Shown here: in pieces, positions 33,444 through 42,493 of the stretch | Layout of the letters: the number at the start of each line of letters is the position of its first letter | Position numbering within the stretch: the stretch's first letter is position 1 | Source of the DNA: RYN-133 sp036497285 | GTDB taxonomy: Bacteria; Actinomycetota; Actinomycetes; Mycobacteriales; Jatrophihabitantaceae | NCBI GenBank assembly: GCA_036497285.1 | Contig: DASXJR010000044.1 | Span: forward strand, 1 to 64,000 | Direction of reading: 5' to 3' | Length of the DNA stretch: 64,000 bases | Made by a program: the position numbers and the translations under genes | The notes under the pieces: generated by a model | The model's input: the letters and a program-made list of their open reading frames with translations, nothing else | Database searches by the model: none | Told to the model about the DNA's origin: nothing

Positions 33444-34139
33444 ATGAGACTCGACGTCGTCAGCATCTTTCCCGACTACCTCGACCCGCTGCGCCATTCG
33501 CTGCTGGGCAGAGCGATCGAGCGCGGCCAGATCCAGGTCGGCGTGCACGACCTGCGCGCATGGACCGACGACATACACCGCACCGTCGACGACACGCCGT
33601 ACGGCGGTGGTCCCGGCATGGTCATGCTGCCGGAGCCGTGGGGACGCGCGCTCGACTCGATCGCGCCCGAGGGCGACCAGCAGCCTCGCCTGGTCGTGCC
33701 GTCACCGGCCGGGCGCCCGTTCACCCAGGCGATCGCGACGGAACTGGCCGCGAACCCCTGGCTGCTGTTCGCCTGCGGACGCTACGAAGGCATCGACGCG
33801 CGGGTGCTCGAGTACGCGTCCGCCCGCATGCCGGTGGACGAGATCAGCTTGGGCGACTACGTGCTTGCCGGAGGCGAGGTCGCGGTGCTGGTGATCGTCG
33901 AGGCGATCGCGCGGCTGCTGCCCGGAGTACTGGGCAACGCCCAGTCCGCACCCGACGACTCGTTCGGCACCGGGCCAGGCGGATTGCTCGAAGCCCCGGC
34001 CTACACCAAGCCGGCGTCGTGGCGAGGACTCGAGGTGCCCGCGGTGTTGTTGTCGGGGCATCACGGCGAGATCGCGCGGTGGCGTGCCGACCAGTCGCGC
34101 GAGCGCACGGCGCAGCGGCGTCCGGACCTGCTCGGCTGA
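33444..34139 (+). CDS. trmD: tRNA (guanine37-N1)-methyltransferase
   Basis: A 231-residue SPOUT methyltransferase that makes m1G37 in tRNAs and so guards the reading frame. The trefoil-knot S-adenosylmethionine site is visible in RYEGIDARVLEY and ISLGDYVLAGGE. YGGGPGMVM binds the tRNA base. Length is normal. ATG 33444 follows the repeat element at 33386-33442. Confidence 0.97.
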   Translation: MRLDVVSIFPDYLDPLRHSLLGRAIERGQIQVGVHDLRAWTDDIHRTVDDTPYGGGPGMVMLPEPWGRALDSIAPEGDQQPRLVVPSPAGRPFTQAIATELAANPWLLFACGRYEGIDARVLEYASARMPVDEISLGDYVLAGGEVAVLVIVEAIARLLPGVLGNAQSAPDDSFGTGPGGLLEAPAYTKPASWRGLEVPAVLLSGHHGEIARWRADQSRERTAQRRPDLLG

Positions 34140-34274
34140 GGGCGATGCGACGGGCGCAGCCGCGCTGTGGCATCATCGTGGGGTTGCCCGTTGACTGCCG
34201 GGCCTGTTTCGCGCGCTGACGCGCCCAAGATCGACCTGACATTCTGCCAGCTGATGTAAGGAAGCGAATTCGCC

Positions 34275-34631
34275 ATGAACACCCTCGACACCCTGGATGC
34301 CGAGTCGCTGCGCAGCGATGTGCCCGACTTCCGTCCCGGCGACACCCTCAAGGTGCACGTGCGGGTGGTCGAGGGCAACCGGTCTCGGATCCAGGTCTTC
34401 CAGGGCGCGGTCATCCGGCGCCAGGGCGGCGGCATCCGCGAGACCTTCACGGTCCGCAAGGTCAGCTTCGGCGTCGGCGTGGAGCGCACCTTCCCGGTGC
34501 ACACGCCGGTGATCGAGAAGATCGAGGTCGTCACCCGCGGTGACGTCCGGCGGGCCAAGCTCTACTACCTGCGTGACCTTCGCGGCAAGAAGGCGAAGAT
34601 CAAGGAGAAGCGGGAAACCGTCGCGCGCTGA
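34275..34631 (+). CDS. rplS: 50S ribosomal protein bL19
   Basis: A 118-residue L19 with conserved FRPGDTLKVHVRVVEGNRSR and FPVHTPVIEKIEV. ATG 34275 follows AAGGAAGC. The 135-bp gap after trmD is long for this operon and probably holds its own promoter and leader (for example around 34160-34200), but I could not fix the site. Confidence 0.97.
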   Translation: MNTLDTLDAESLRSDVPDFRPGDTLKVHVRVVEGNRSRIQVFQGAVIRRQGGGIRETFTVRKVSFGVGVERTFPVHTPVIEKIEVVTRGDVRRAKLYYLRDLRGKKAKIKEKRETVAR

Positions 34632-34653
34632 GTGCGGCGTCGGCTTCCGCTGA

Positions 34654-35742
34654 ATGACTGACGACGAGAGCCGCCGGCACGCCGCTGCCGACGAGACAGG
34701 CGAAACGCCCGGCGACGCCACCCCGCGCGGGCCGGCACCCGAAGGCCCGAGCGCGCCCGGCGCCGAGCAGTCCGCTGAGTCGTCCGCCGCGGCATCGCCC
34801 ACCGAACCGACGGCGCAGCAGCCGATGGACCTTTCGAAGCCAGGCAGCACGCCCGACCCGAACGCCAAGCCCCCGGTGACGCCGCCGACCGCGGGTCGGC
34901 ACGGCCGCCATTCGCGCCGCAAGGCCCGGCGCAAGGCGCCGTGGTGGGAACTGCCGGCGCTCGTCGCGCTCGCGATCGTCATCGCAATTCTGGTCAAGAC
35001 CTTCCTGATCCAGCCCTTCTACATCCCGTCCGAGTCGATGGAGAAGACGCTGCACGGCTGCCCGGGTTGTTCGGGCGACCGCATCCTGGTCAGCAAGGTC
35101 GTCTACGACTTCCGCGATCCGCATCCGGGCGACATCGTCGTCTTCAACGCTCCGAAGGGCTGGGACGACGAGCCGCCGTCGACGCCGCCGAGCAACCCCG
35201 TGCTGCGCGCGGTCCGAGGGTTCGGGCAGCTGATCGGGTTCGTTCCTCCGGACGGCCTGGTGCTGGTCAAGCGGGTCATCGCCACCGGCGGGGAGACCGT
35301 CAAGGGCATGGCCAACGGCGACGTCTACGTCAGCAACGACGGACCGAACGGGCATTTCCGCAAGCTCGACGAGACGTATGTGTACGAGACCGGTCCCGAC
35401 CCGCGCGCGAAGTTCGGGCCGATCACCGTCCCCAAGGGCCGGTTGTGGGTTATGGGCGACCACCGCGACCGCTCGGCCGACTCGCGCTATCACTGCGGCG
35501 ACGGTGGCCAGGACGGCCCGGACAACGCCTCGTGCAACGTGACCGCCGCGACCGTCCCGATCAGTGCGGTCATCGGCAAGGCGATCCTCATCGCCTGGCC
35601 GCCGTCTCGCTGGACCACGCTCGGCACGCCCAAGACCTTCGAGAGCGCCTCGGCCGGATTGGCCGGCGCCGGCCTGGTTCCGGTCGCCGCGGTGTTTCCG
35701 ATCTTTCTGATCAGGCGCCGCAGGCGGCGGCGCCAGCCGTGA
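34654..35742 (+). CDS. lepB: Signal peptidase I
   Basis: A 362-residue type I signal peptidase. The first 90 or so residues are a disordered, charged cytosolic extension. A transmembrane helix covers about 103-120. The catalytic serine is S128 in PSESM and the general base is K206 in LVKRVIATGG. MGDHRDRSADSR is the third signature. A second hydrophobic segment is near the C-terminus, followed by a poly-Arg tail. It cleaves signal peptides at the outer face of the membrane. The stop overlaps the GTG of the NUDIX gene. Confidence 0.95.
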   Translation: MTDDESRRHAAADETGETPGDATPRGPAPEGPSAPGAEQSAESSAAASPTEPTAQQPMDLSKPGSTPDPNAKPPVTPPTAGRHGRHSRRKARRKAPWWELPALVALAIVIAILVKTFLIQPFYIPSESMEKTLHGCPGCSGDRILVSKVVYDFRDPHPGDIVVFNAPKGWDDEPPSTPPSNPVLRAVRGFGQLIGFVPPDGLVLVKRVIATGGETVKGMANGDVYVSNDGPNGHFRKLDETYVYETGPDPRAKFGPITVPKGRLWVMGDHRDRSADSRYHCGDGGQDGPDNASCNVTAATVPISAVIGKAILIAWPPSRWTTLGTPKTFESASAGLAGAGLVPVAAVFPIFLIRRRRRRRQP

Positions 35743-36191
35743 CCGTCGCCCGGGTCGGCGGGCGGGTGCTCATGGTCGACGAGTCCGAGCGGGTGCTGCT
35801 GATCCACGAGACGCTCGAGCACGGCGGCACCCATTGGCTCACGCCCGGCGGCGGCCTCGAAGAAGGCGAGCATCCCCGCGAGGCGGCCGCGCGCGAGGCC
35901 TTCGAGGAAACCGGCATCCAGGTCACGATCGACGACGACGCCGAGCCGGTGCTGACGACCCGCCGGGACTGGTCGTGGCGCGGCGTCGACTACGACCAGA
36001 TCGACCACTTCTTCCTGGTGCGGGTCCCGGACGGGCTGTCGGTGCAGCCGCGCGCGCTCACCGAGATCGAGCGCGAGACACTGCTCGGGTCGCGGTGGTG
36101 GACGGTCGCCGACCTGACCGTGACCGCCGAACTGCTGGTGCCATCGGATCTGGGTGCCGTACTGCGGCGCCTGCTGACCGACGGACGGTAA
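35739..36191 (+). CDS. NUDIX hydrolase
   Basis: A 150-residue NUDIX protein. The Nudix box is GGGLEEGEHPREAAAREAFEE (about residues 36-56), with the core glutamates intact. It hydrolyses a nucleoside diphosphate linked to another moiety; substrate unknown. GTG 35739 overlaps the lepB stop (GTGA). The frame is open far upstream in lepB but that part has no Nudix features. Confidence 0.92.
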   Translation: MTVARVGGRVLMVDESERVLLIHETLEHGGTHWLTPGGGLEEGEHPREAAAREAFEETGIQVTIDDDAEPVLTTRRDWSWRGVDYDQIDHFFLVRVPDGLSVQPRALTEIERETLLGSRWWTVADLTVTAELLVPSDLGAVLRRLLTDGR

Positions 36192-36204
36192 CCTCACCAG
36201 CGTC

Positions 36205-36918
36205 ATGGCTGGCTCCACCGCGATAACCCCGCCCCGGCTGATCGTCCGTCGCGACACCGGGCTCACCGCCTACGAGGCGGCACTCGCCCGGGCCGGATTC
36301 GGCGTGGTCGCGGGCGCGGACGAGGCCGGACGTGGCGCCTGCGCCGGCCCGCTCGTCGTGGCCGCCTGTGTGCTGCCCCGGGGCAAGCGCGGCGAGATCG
36401 ACGGGCTGACCGACTCGAAGCTGGTGACCGCGGCCGTGCGCGAACGCCTCTACGGCGAGGTCGTGCGCCGGGCAGTCGCGTACTCGGTGGTCATCGTGCC
36501 GGCGGCAGAAATCGACGCCTACGGGCTGCACGTCGCCAACCTGGCCGGGATGCGCCGCGCGATCGGCCAGCTCGACCCCGCGCCCTGCTACGCGCTCACC
36601 GACGGCTTCTCGGTGCCGGGGCTGCCCGTCCCGTCCACGGCCGTGTGGAAGGGCGACGCGACGGTCGCCTGCATCGCGGCGGCGTCCATCCTGGCGAAGG
36701 TCACCCGGGACGCCATCATGACCGAACTGCATGACCGGTGGCCCCAGTACGACTTCGCCAAACACAAGGGTTACGTCACGTCCGCGCACGCCACGGCACT
36801 GATGGAATGGGGCCCGTGCGACGAGCACCGGCGCCGGTACGTGAATGTCCGTCGGGCGATGCGGGGCGGCGAGCTGATAGGGGACAATGTCCTGGACGAG
36901 GTAGGAGAGATCGCATGA
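36205..36918 (+). CDS. rnhB: Ribonuclease HII
   Basis: A 237-residue RNase HII that removes ribonucleotides and RNA from RNA-DNA hybrids. The active-site acids are D39 and E40 in GADEAGRGACAG and an aspartate in ALTDGF. KGDATVACIAAASILAKVTRD is near-invariant. A conserved HKGYVTSAH is near the C-terminus. The stop codon is the start of the second TGACCACCCCACGAAAT element. Confidence 0.96.
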   Translation: MAGSTAITPPRLIVRRDTGLTAYEAALARAGFGVVAGADEAGRGACAGPLVVAACVLPRGKRGEIDGLTDSKLVTAAVRERLYGEVVRRAVAYSVVIVPAAEIDAYGLHVANLAGMRRAIGQLDPAPCYALTDGFSVPGLPVPSTAVWKGDATVACIAAASILAKVTRDAIMTELHDRWPQYDFAKHKGYVTSAHATALMEWGPCDEHRRRYVNVRRAMRGGELIGDNVLDEVGEIA

Positions 36919-36967
36919 CCACCCCACGAAATTTCGCGCTCGGCTCACAATTTCGCAGGGACCCCGC
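36916..36967. repeat. TGACCACCCCACGAAAT element, copy 2 (rnhB-DUF2469 junction)
   Basis: Identical to the element at 33386 over its first 17 bases. The arms are CCCACGAAATT (36923-36933) and AATTTCGCAGGG (36949-36960). It exactly fills the gap between the rnhB stop and the next ATG. Confidence 0.7.
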
Positions 36968-37288
36968 ATGAGCGCTGAGGATCTCGAGAACTACGAGACC
37001 GACATGGAGCTGCAGCTCTACCGCGAGTACAAGGACATCGCGGCGCAGTTCTCCTATGTGGTCGAGACCGAGCGGCGGTTCTACTTGACCAACGAGGTCG
37101 ACCTGCAGCCCCGCAACGCCGACGGCGAGATCTATTTCGAACTGACCATGCGCGACGCCTGGGTGTGGGACATGTACCGCCCCGCCAGGTTCGTCAAGAT
37201 GGTGCGCGTTCTCACCTTCAAAGACGTCAACATCGAGGAGCTCGACAAGCCTGACCTCGAGCTGCCCGACACCAAGCATGGTTTCTAG
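36968..37288 (+). CDS. DUF2469 protein
   Basis: A 106-residue actinomycete-specific conserved protein with MSAEDLENYETDMELQLYRE at its N-terminus and acidic tail. It always lies after rnhB in actinomycetes. The function is not known to me. The sequence is soluble and rich in Glu, Asp, Tyr and Arg. No catalytic motif is apparent. ATG 36968 is unambiguous because the repeat element ends there. Confidence 0.95.
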   Translation: MSAEDLENYETDMELQLYREYKDIAAQFSYVVETERRFYLTNEVDLQPRNADGEIYFELTMRDAWVWDMYRPARFVKMVRVLTFKDVNIEELDKPDLELPDTKHGF

Positions 37289-37304
37289 GTAGACTTACTA
37301 GCAA

Positions 37305-38246
37305 ATGTCTACCGATGTCTGCGGCCCAACGCTGGCCGCGCAGATAACCCGTGTCCTTGCCGCCAACGATGCGGCGTCCGGCGTCCAGACCGCGATCGAA
37401 CCGCCCGGTGACGGGGTCGGGTACTGGGCCGGCGGCCCGTCGGCCGTCTACGTCGACGGGACGTTCTGGGTGGCTTATCGGCTGCGCCGTCCCGTCGACC
37501 AGGGACGTGGCTTCGCCAACGTCCTCGCCCGGTCGACCGACGGCGTGCATTTCGCGCCCGTCACCACGGTGACCAGCGACGAGTTCGGCGCCGCGTCGCT
37601 GGAGCGCCCCGCGTTGGTGCCCGTCGACGACGGCGGGTTCCGCCTGTACGTCAGCTGCTCGACGTGGCACTCCAAGCACTGGTCAGTTGAGGCGCTCGAG
37701 ATCAACCCCGACGGCGAGGTGGAGGGCCGCAAGACCGTGCTTCCCGGCGACGAAGCGACGACAGCGTGGAAGGACGTCGTCGTGCACCGCTCGGCGCAGC
37801 AGTGGCAGATGTGGGCGTGCCGGCACCCGTTGGCCGGCGGCGACGACGAGGCCGACCGCATGTCGTCCTGGTACGCGACGAGCGCGGACGGCTGGGAATG
37901 GGAGTGGCACGGAGCCGCGCTGACCCCGACGGCCGGGCGCTGGGACGCCCGGGGCACGCGGATCGCGAGCGTGCTGCGGGTGTCGGAAGGCTGGCTCGCC
38001 TTCTACGACGGCCGCGCCAGCGCCCAGGAGAACTGGCATGAGCGCACCGGGCTGGCCCTCGGAGCCGGGCCGGAGGCATTCACCGCGCAGGGCGGGCCCA
38101 CACCGGCGGGCCAAACTGCGCGGTATCTCAGCCTTGCCGAGCTTCCCGACGGCTACCGGCTCTATTGGGAGGCCTCACGTGTCGACGGCGCTCACGACTT
38201 GCGGACCGCGTACGTTCCGCGCCCGGAGTCGCCGACCCAGTCGTGA
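37305..38246 (+). CDS. Five-bladed beta-propeller glycosidase-like protein
   Basis: A 313-residue protein with repeated blades such as GGPSAVYVDGTFWVAYRLR, ARSTDGVHF, RPALVPVDDGGFRLYVSCS and GWLAFYDGRAS. The pattern resembles GH43/GH32/sialidase-type beta-propellers. Catalytic residues cannot be assigned, so enzyme activity is uncertain. No signal peptide is visible. There is no ribosome-binding site; ATG 37305 lies 9 nt after a TAGACT, so leaderless translation is possible. Its end overlaps the sulfotransferase gene by 55 bp, tail to tail. It interrupts the conserved rnhB-DUF2469-yraN order and may be a later insertion. Confidence 0.82.
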   Translation: MSTDVCGPTLAAQITRVLAANDAASGVQTAIEPPGDGVGYWAGGPSAVYVDGTFWVAYRLRRPVDQGRGFANVLARSTDGVHFAPVTTVTSDEFGAASLERPALVPVDDGGFRLYVSCSTWHSKHWSVEALEINPDGEVEGRKTVLPGDEATTAWKDVVVHRSAQQWQMWACRHPLAGGDDEADRMSSWYATSADGWEWEWHGAALTPTAGRWDARGTRIASVLRVSEGWLAFYDGRASAQENWHERTGLALGAGPEAFTAQGGPTPAGQTARYLSLAELPDGYRLYWEASRVDGAHDLRTAYVPRPESPTQS

Positions 38247-39145
38247 AACGGCTTGCCGAGCACGTTCTCGAGCAGGCCGATGTCGGCACGGAAGTACTCG
38301 ACGAGTTCGCGACGCGCAGCGATCCCGAGATGAGGGCGGATCGAGCGTTCCCGCCGCAGCGCGCGCACCAGCGGAGCCTGTGCGCGGCGCCATAGCGACG
38401 GAGGCGTGTACGCGCCCAGTGTGGCGCCGGTGCGGATGGTGCGGCGCAGCGCGCTGTTGACGATGCCGCCGTTGGCCCAGCCGGACATGTTCGACGACGG
38501 AATGCCGTCGATCAATCCGGGCTCGACGCATAAGAACTCGCAGACCGCGTCGAGGCTCTTGGCGGGCTGATCGACGAGGTCCTTGTAGCGCAGCACATGG
38601 ACCTGCTCGCGCGGGAACACGTCGAACAGGCGCTGGAGCTGCTCGCCGTATTTGCCGAGCTCGAGGTAGCGCCAGAACGGGGCGAAGCCGGCCGCGACCC
38701 GCTCCGGCTCGCGACGACACGCGGTCACGAAGTCGGGTTCCGTCTCTAGGCCGTCACACCACAGATGGGTCCAGTTGGAGTAGGCGCGGTCGACGGGGTC
38801 GCGGATGATCGCGATCAGCTTGACGTCGGGCACAGTCTCGCGGATTCGCCGGTGTGCGGTGCTGTCCCACAAGTAGAACGGGGTGCTCTCGCCGCGCAGC
38901 GTTCCGGTCGGAGCCCGGTCGAAGAGTGCTTCGTAGTCGTCGCGGCGCCAGATCCACTCGCGAGCACTGTGCGCGTCACTCGGGCCGCGGTGGGCGCCAC
39001 GACGGGGAGTGGCGCCGTCGGTCATGAAGTACTTCGGTTCCTTGGGCGTCGAAAGGAACAGTTCGGGATGCCGGACGAGAGCGTCGTGCACGGCGGTCGA
39101 ACCAGCCTTCGGCGCGCCGATGACGAGGAAGTCGGGAAGAGCCAC
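38192..39145 (-). CDS. Sulfotransferase (PAPS-dependent)
   Basis: A 317-residue sulfotransferase. The 5'-phosphosulfate loop is IGAPKAGSTAVHDAL (about residues 8-22). The 3'-phosphate site is IAIIRDPVDRAYSNW (about 114-128). The family moves sulfate from PAPS to sugars, lipids or small alcohols. GTG 39145 follows GGAGGG. An AT-rich stretch (39150-39175) upstream probably holds the promoter. It overlaps the propeller gene at the 3' end by 55 bp. The acceptor is unknown; a glycan is plausible from the neighbour. Confidence 0.9.
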   Translation of the reverse strand: MALPDFLVIGAPKAGSTAVHDALVRHPELFLSTPKEPKYFMTDGATPRRGAHRGPSDAHSAREWIWRRDDYEALFDRAPTGTLRGESTPFYLWDSTAHRRIRETVPDVKLIAIIRDPVDRAYSNWTHLWCDGLETEPDFVTACRREPERVAAGFAPFWRYLELGKYGEQLQRLFDVFPREQVHVLRYKDLVDQPAKSLDAVCEFLCVEPGLIDGIPSSNMSGWANGGIVNSALRRTIRTGATLGAYTPPSLWRRAQAPLVRALRRERSIRPHLGIAARRELVEYFRADIGLLENVLGKPFHDWVGDSGRGTYAVRKS

Positions 39146-39319
39146 TGTCCCTCCATATAAAATCTATCAACAAGCTAGGCAATGTCTACTTAGGCTACCC
39201 ACGTGTAGTCCGATCGGACACCCTTCTCGCTGTCAAATCGCTGTCCACAGGCCGACCGCTCGTCCACAGCACAGGCTTTCGGACGCCGCGGCACGAAGCG
39301 ATCGGCTTGAGTCGTCGGC

Positions 39320-39679
39320 ATGCGGGTCAAGGACGCGGTCGGGCGATTCGGTGAGCAGTTGGCGGCCGAACGGCTGTGCGCCGACGGGTTCGAGATTCTC
39401 GAGCGCAACTGGCGCTGCCGCGACGGCGAGATCGACATCGTCGCGGTCGAGGACACCACCCTGGTGTTCGTCGAGGTCAAGACCCGCAGCACCGTCAGCC
39501 ACGGCACTCCGGCCGAGGCGGTGGTGCCCGCCAAGGCCGCGCGGCTGCGCCGGCTGGCGGCCCGGTGGTTGCTCGAGCATCCCGAGCGCTACTGGCCGCT
39601 CGTCCGGTTCGACGTGGTGGGGGTCGTACGACGCACGCCCACCGGTCCGAGTGTCACGCATTTGCGCGGGGCGTTCTAG
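39320..39679 (+). CDS. UPF0102/YraN-family nuclease-like protein
   Basis: A 119-residue protein with a restriction-endonuclease-like fold. The core is ILERNWRCRDGEIDIV and LVFVEVKTRS, which gives the E-D-ExK pattern expected for metal-dependent nucleases. YraN proteins are of uncertain function but are fixed in this gene neighbourhood with comM and dprA. The stop abuts the comM start with no gap. Confidence 0.92.
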   Translation: MRVKDAVGRFGEQLAAERLCADGFEILERNWRCRDGEIDIVAVEDTTLVFVEVKTRSTVSHGTPAEAVVPAKAARLRRLAARWLLEHPERYWPLVRFDVVGVVRRTPTGPSVTHLRGAF

Positions 39680-41208
39680 ATGGCCGTCGCTCGTACTCGC
39701 GCGGTTGCGCTGACGGGCGTGCGCGCCCACCTGGTCGAGGTCGAGGCCGTCCTGGGGCAAGGCCTGCCCGGACTCGCGTTCACCGGGCTCGCCGACACCT
39801 CGGTCGTCGAGTCGCGGGATCGTGTGCGGGCCGCAGTGCACAGTTGCGGTGCGGCCTGGCCTGATCGCAAGGTGACCGTGGCGCTGCTGCCGGCCGACCT
39901 GCGCAAGGTCGGGTCGCGGTTCGACCTCGCGGTGGCGGTCGCGGTGCTGGCCGCTACCGCAGTGGTGCCGGCCGACGCGGTGCGCGACACCGTGTGGATC
40001 GCCGAACTCGGCCTGGACGGCCGGCTGCGGCCCGTGCGGGGCGTGCTGCCCGCGCTCACGGCGATCCGCGACCAGGCGCGGCAAGTCGTCGTCGCACCCG
40101 GGAACGGCGCCGAGGCCGCGCTCGTGCCGGGGGTCGACGTCCGGGTGGCCCACGACCTCGCCGAGATCGTCACATCGCTGCGTCGCGAAGCCCCGCCCTG
40201 GCCGGCGCCGAAGCCGTCGAGGACGACGACGCGGGACGACTCGAACCGGATCTGGCCGAGGTCGCGGGGCAGACGCTGGGCAAGCGCGCCGTCGAGGTGG
40301 CGGCGGCCGGCGGACACCACGTGTTCCTGGAGGGCGCGCCCGGCGCCGGCAAGACCATGCTGGCGCAGCGCCTGCCGGGATTGTTGCCGCCGCTCGACGA
40401 CGACGCGGCGCTCGAGGTCACCGCCGTCTACTCGGTGGCAGGGTTGCTCGGCGAGCGCGCCCGCCTGATGCGCCGGGCGCCGTTCCAGGCGCCGCACCAC
40501 ACCGCCAGCGTCGCCTCCCTCGTCGGCGGCGGGTCGGCGCTGGCGCGTCCGGGCGCCATCTCGCTGGCGCATCGCGGCGTGTTGTTCCTCGATGAGGCAC
40601 CTGAGTTCGCAAATGGCGCGCTCGAGGCGCTGCGCCAGCCGTTGGAGGGCGGCGTGGTGGTACTGCACCGCAGCGCCGGTGCGGTCACGTATCCGGCGCG
40701 GTTCCTGCTCGTCCTTGCCGCGAACCCGTGCCCGTGCGGTTCTCGGGCGAACGAGTGCACCTGCCCGGCGCAGTCGCGGCGGCGCTATCAGCAGCGGTTG
40801 TCCGGTCCGCTGCTCGACCGGATCGATGTGCGGGTGCACGTGGAGCCGGTGGCGCACGCGGAGTTGTTCGACATCGCGGCGCAGCGCGAGTCGAGCGCAA
40901 CGGTGGCGGCGCGGGTCGCCCGAGCACGGGCAGCCGGAACCGAGCGCTGGGCCGGAACGCCGTGGCGCAGCAACAGCGAGGTTCCCGGCGCCGCGTTGCG
41001 AGCACGTCCGTGGGTGCTGCCACGAGGCGCGCTCGAGCCCGCCCAGGTCTACCTGCAGCGCGGGCAGCTCAGCGCACGCGGATTCGACCGGGTGCTTCGC
41101 CTGTCGTGGACTCTCGCCGATCTCGGTGGCCGATCGGTGCCCACCCCGGCGGACGTCGCCGAGGCGTTGTTCTTCCGCACCGGCCAGGGCGAGGGGCAGG
41201 CGGCGTGA
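39680..41208 (+). pseudogene. comM: comM/YifB-family Mg-chelatase-like ATPase, frame broken
   Basis: Two reading frames together cover one ComM protein of about 510 residues. The first (39680 to about 40190) gives the N-terminal domain: GVRAHLVEVEAVLGQGLPGL and RKVGSRFDLAVAVAVL. The second (about 40190-41208) gives the AAA+ domain with Walker A LEGAPGAGKTML, HHTASVASLVGGG and FLDEAPEF. The join is near 40187-40200 in a GC-rich CCCCGCCC run; the second frame is -1 relative to the first. It is either a real disruption, a sequencing error or, less likely, programmed slippage. ComM is a helicase helping branch migration in natural transformation. The gene is tight between yraN and dprA. Confidence 0.85.
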
Positions 41209-42440
41209 ACGACGACGTATTGCTGGCCCGGGCGTACCTGAGTCGGGTCGGTGAGCCGGCCAGTGTCGGCCTGTGGAGCTACGTGGCCAAGGTGGGACCC
41301 GTCCAGGCGATGCACGACATCCGGGCCGAGCGCGCGTGGCAGTCCGTGCTCGCCGAGACCGCATCCCGCCGGGCCGACGCCGATCCGTACGCCGATCTGG
41401 CTGCTGCCGAACGGCACGGCCTGCGGCTGGTCGTGCCCGAATCCGACGAGTGGCCGCACTTCGCGTTCGCCTGCCTGGAGAAAGCGGTGCAGCCGCGGGC
41501 CCAGGCGCTCAAGAACGGCAAGTTCGTACGCAACGACTCGGGTGAGCCGGTCCCGCCGCTCGCGCTCTGGATGCGCGGGGCGGCCGACCCGACCGTGCTC
41601 GGCATCCGTGCCGCCGGCATCGTCGGCGCGCGCGCAGCCACCCAGTACGGCACCCACGTGACCGCCGAACTCGGCTATGGGCTTGCGGCGCGCGGCGTCA
41701 CGATCGTGTCCGGCGGTGCATACGGCATCGACGCGGCTGCGCACCGCGCCGCCATGGCGGCGCACGGGGTGACCGTGCTCGTGTCGGCCGGTGGGCTCGA
41801 TCGGCCGTACCCACCGGGCAACGCCACCCTGTTCGACACGGTCGCCCAGACCGGCTTGCTGATCTCCGAGAGCCCGCCCGGGTGTGCCCCGCAGCGGCGC
41901 CGTTTCCTGACGCGCAACCGCCTTATCGCGGCGCTGTCGACAGGCGTGGTCGTCGTCGAGGCGGCGCACCGCTCGGGCGCGTTGAACACCGCCCGGCACG
42001 CAGGCGACCTCGGACGGGCGGTGATGGTGGTGCCGGGTCCGATCACCTCGGCGCTGTCGGCGGGTTGTCACGGCCTGGTTCAGCGCGACGCCGCGCGGTT
42101 GGTGACTTCGGTCGACGACGTGCTCGCTGTCGTCGGGTCGATGGGTGAGGGACTGATCGACGACCGGCGCGATCCGGTCGCGGACGTGCGGGCCGACCTC
42201 GACCGGCTCGACCCGACGACGCGCGCGGTGTTCGAAGGACTGACGGCGCGGCGATTCGCCACCGCGGAGGAGGTCGCGGCGCGCAGCGGGGTCAGCGCGC
42301 TGGACGTGATCCGCGCGCTGCCCGCCCTCGACGCCGCGGCCCTGGTCGAACGCGGTGCCACCGGGTTCCGCATCGCCGCGAGGGTCCGGGCGAAACCGCC
42401 GGCTTCGGTGGTGGATCCCGGTCCGTCTGCCGCGAGCTGA
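41205..42440 (+). CDS. dprA: DNA-processing protein DprA
   Basis: A 411-residue DprA/Smf protein that loads RecA on incoming single-stranded DNA. The Rossmann-like core has IVGARAATQYG, IVSGGAYGIDAAAH and VLVSAGGLDRPYPPGN, then SPPGCAPQRRRFLTRNRLIA. A DprA winged-helix end follows (about 340-390). GTG 41205 overlaps the comM stop. The frame is open far upstream inside comM but not coding there. Confidence 0.95.
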   Translation: MNDDVLLARAYLSRVGEPASVGLWSYVAKVGPVQAMHDIRAERAWQSVLAETASRRADADPYADLAAAERHGLRLVVPESDEWPHFAFACLEKAVQPRAQALKNGKFVRNDSGEPVPPLALWMRGAADPTVLGIRAAGIVGARAATQYGTHVTAELGYGLAARGVTIVSGGAYGIDAAAHRAAMAAHGVTVLVSAGGLDRPYPPGNATLFDTVAQTGLLISESPPGCAPQRRRFLTRNRLIAALSTGVVVVEAAHRSGALNTARHAGDLGRAVMVVPGPITSALSAGCHGLVQRDAARLVTSVDDVLAVVGSMGEGLIDDRRDPVADVRADLDRLDPTTRAVFEGLTARRFATAEEVAARSGVSALDVIRALPALDAAALVERGATGFRIAARVRAKPPASVVDPGPSAAS

Positions 42441-42493
42441 TCAGGCTTGCGGTTCGCTGCCGCACCGCGTGGCGGCTTGCGTCGGCGGGGCTC

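Noticed and set aside
40180..40205. Programmed -1 frameshift as the main explanation for comM
   Set aside because: The local sequence is not a clear heptameric slippery site and I see no strong downstream pseudoknot; I know of no programmed shift in ComM homologues.
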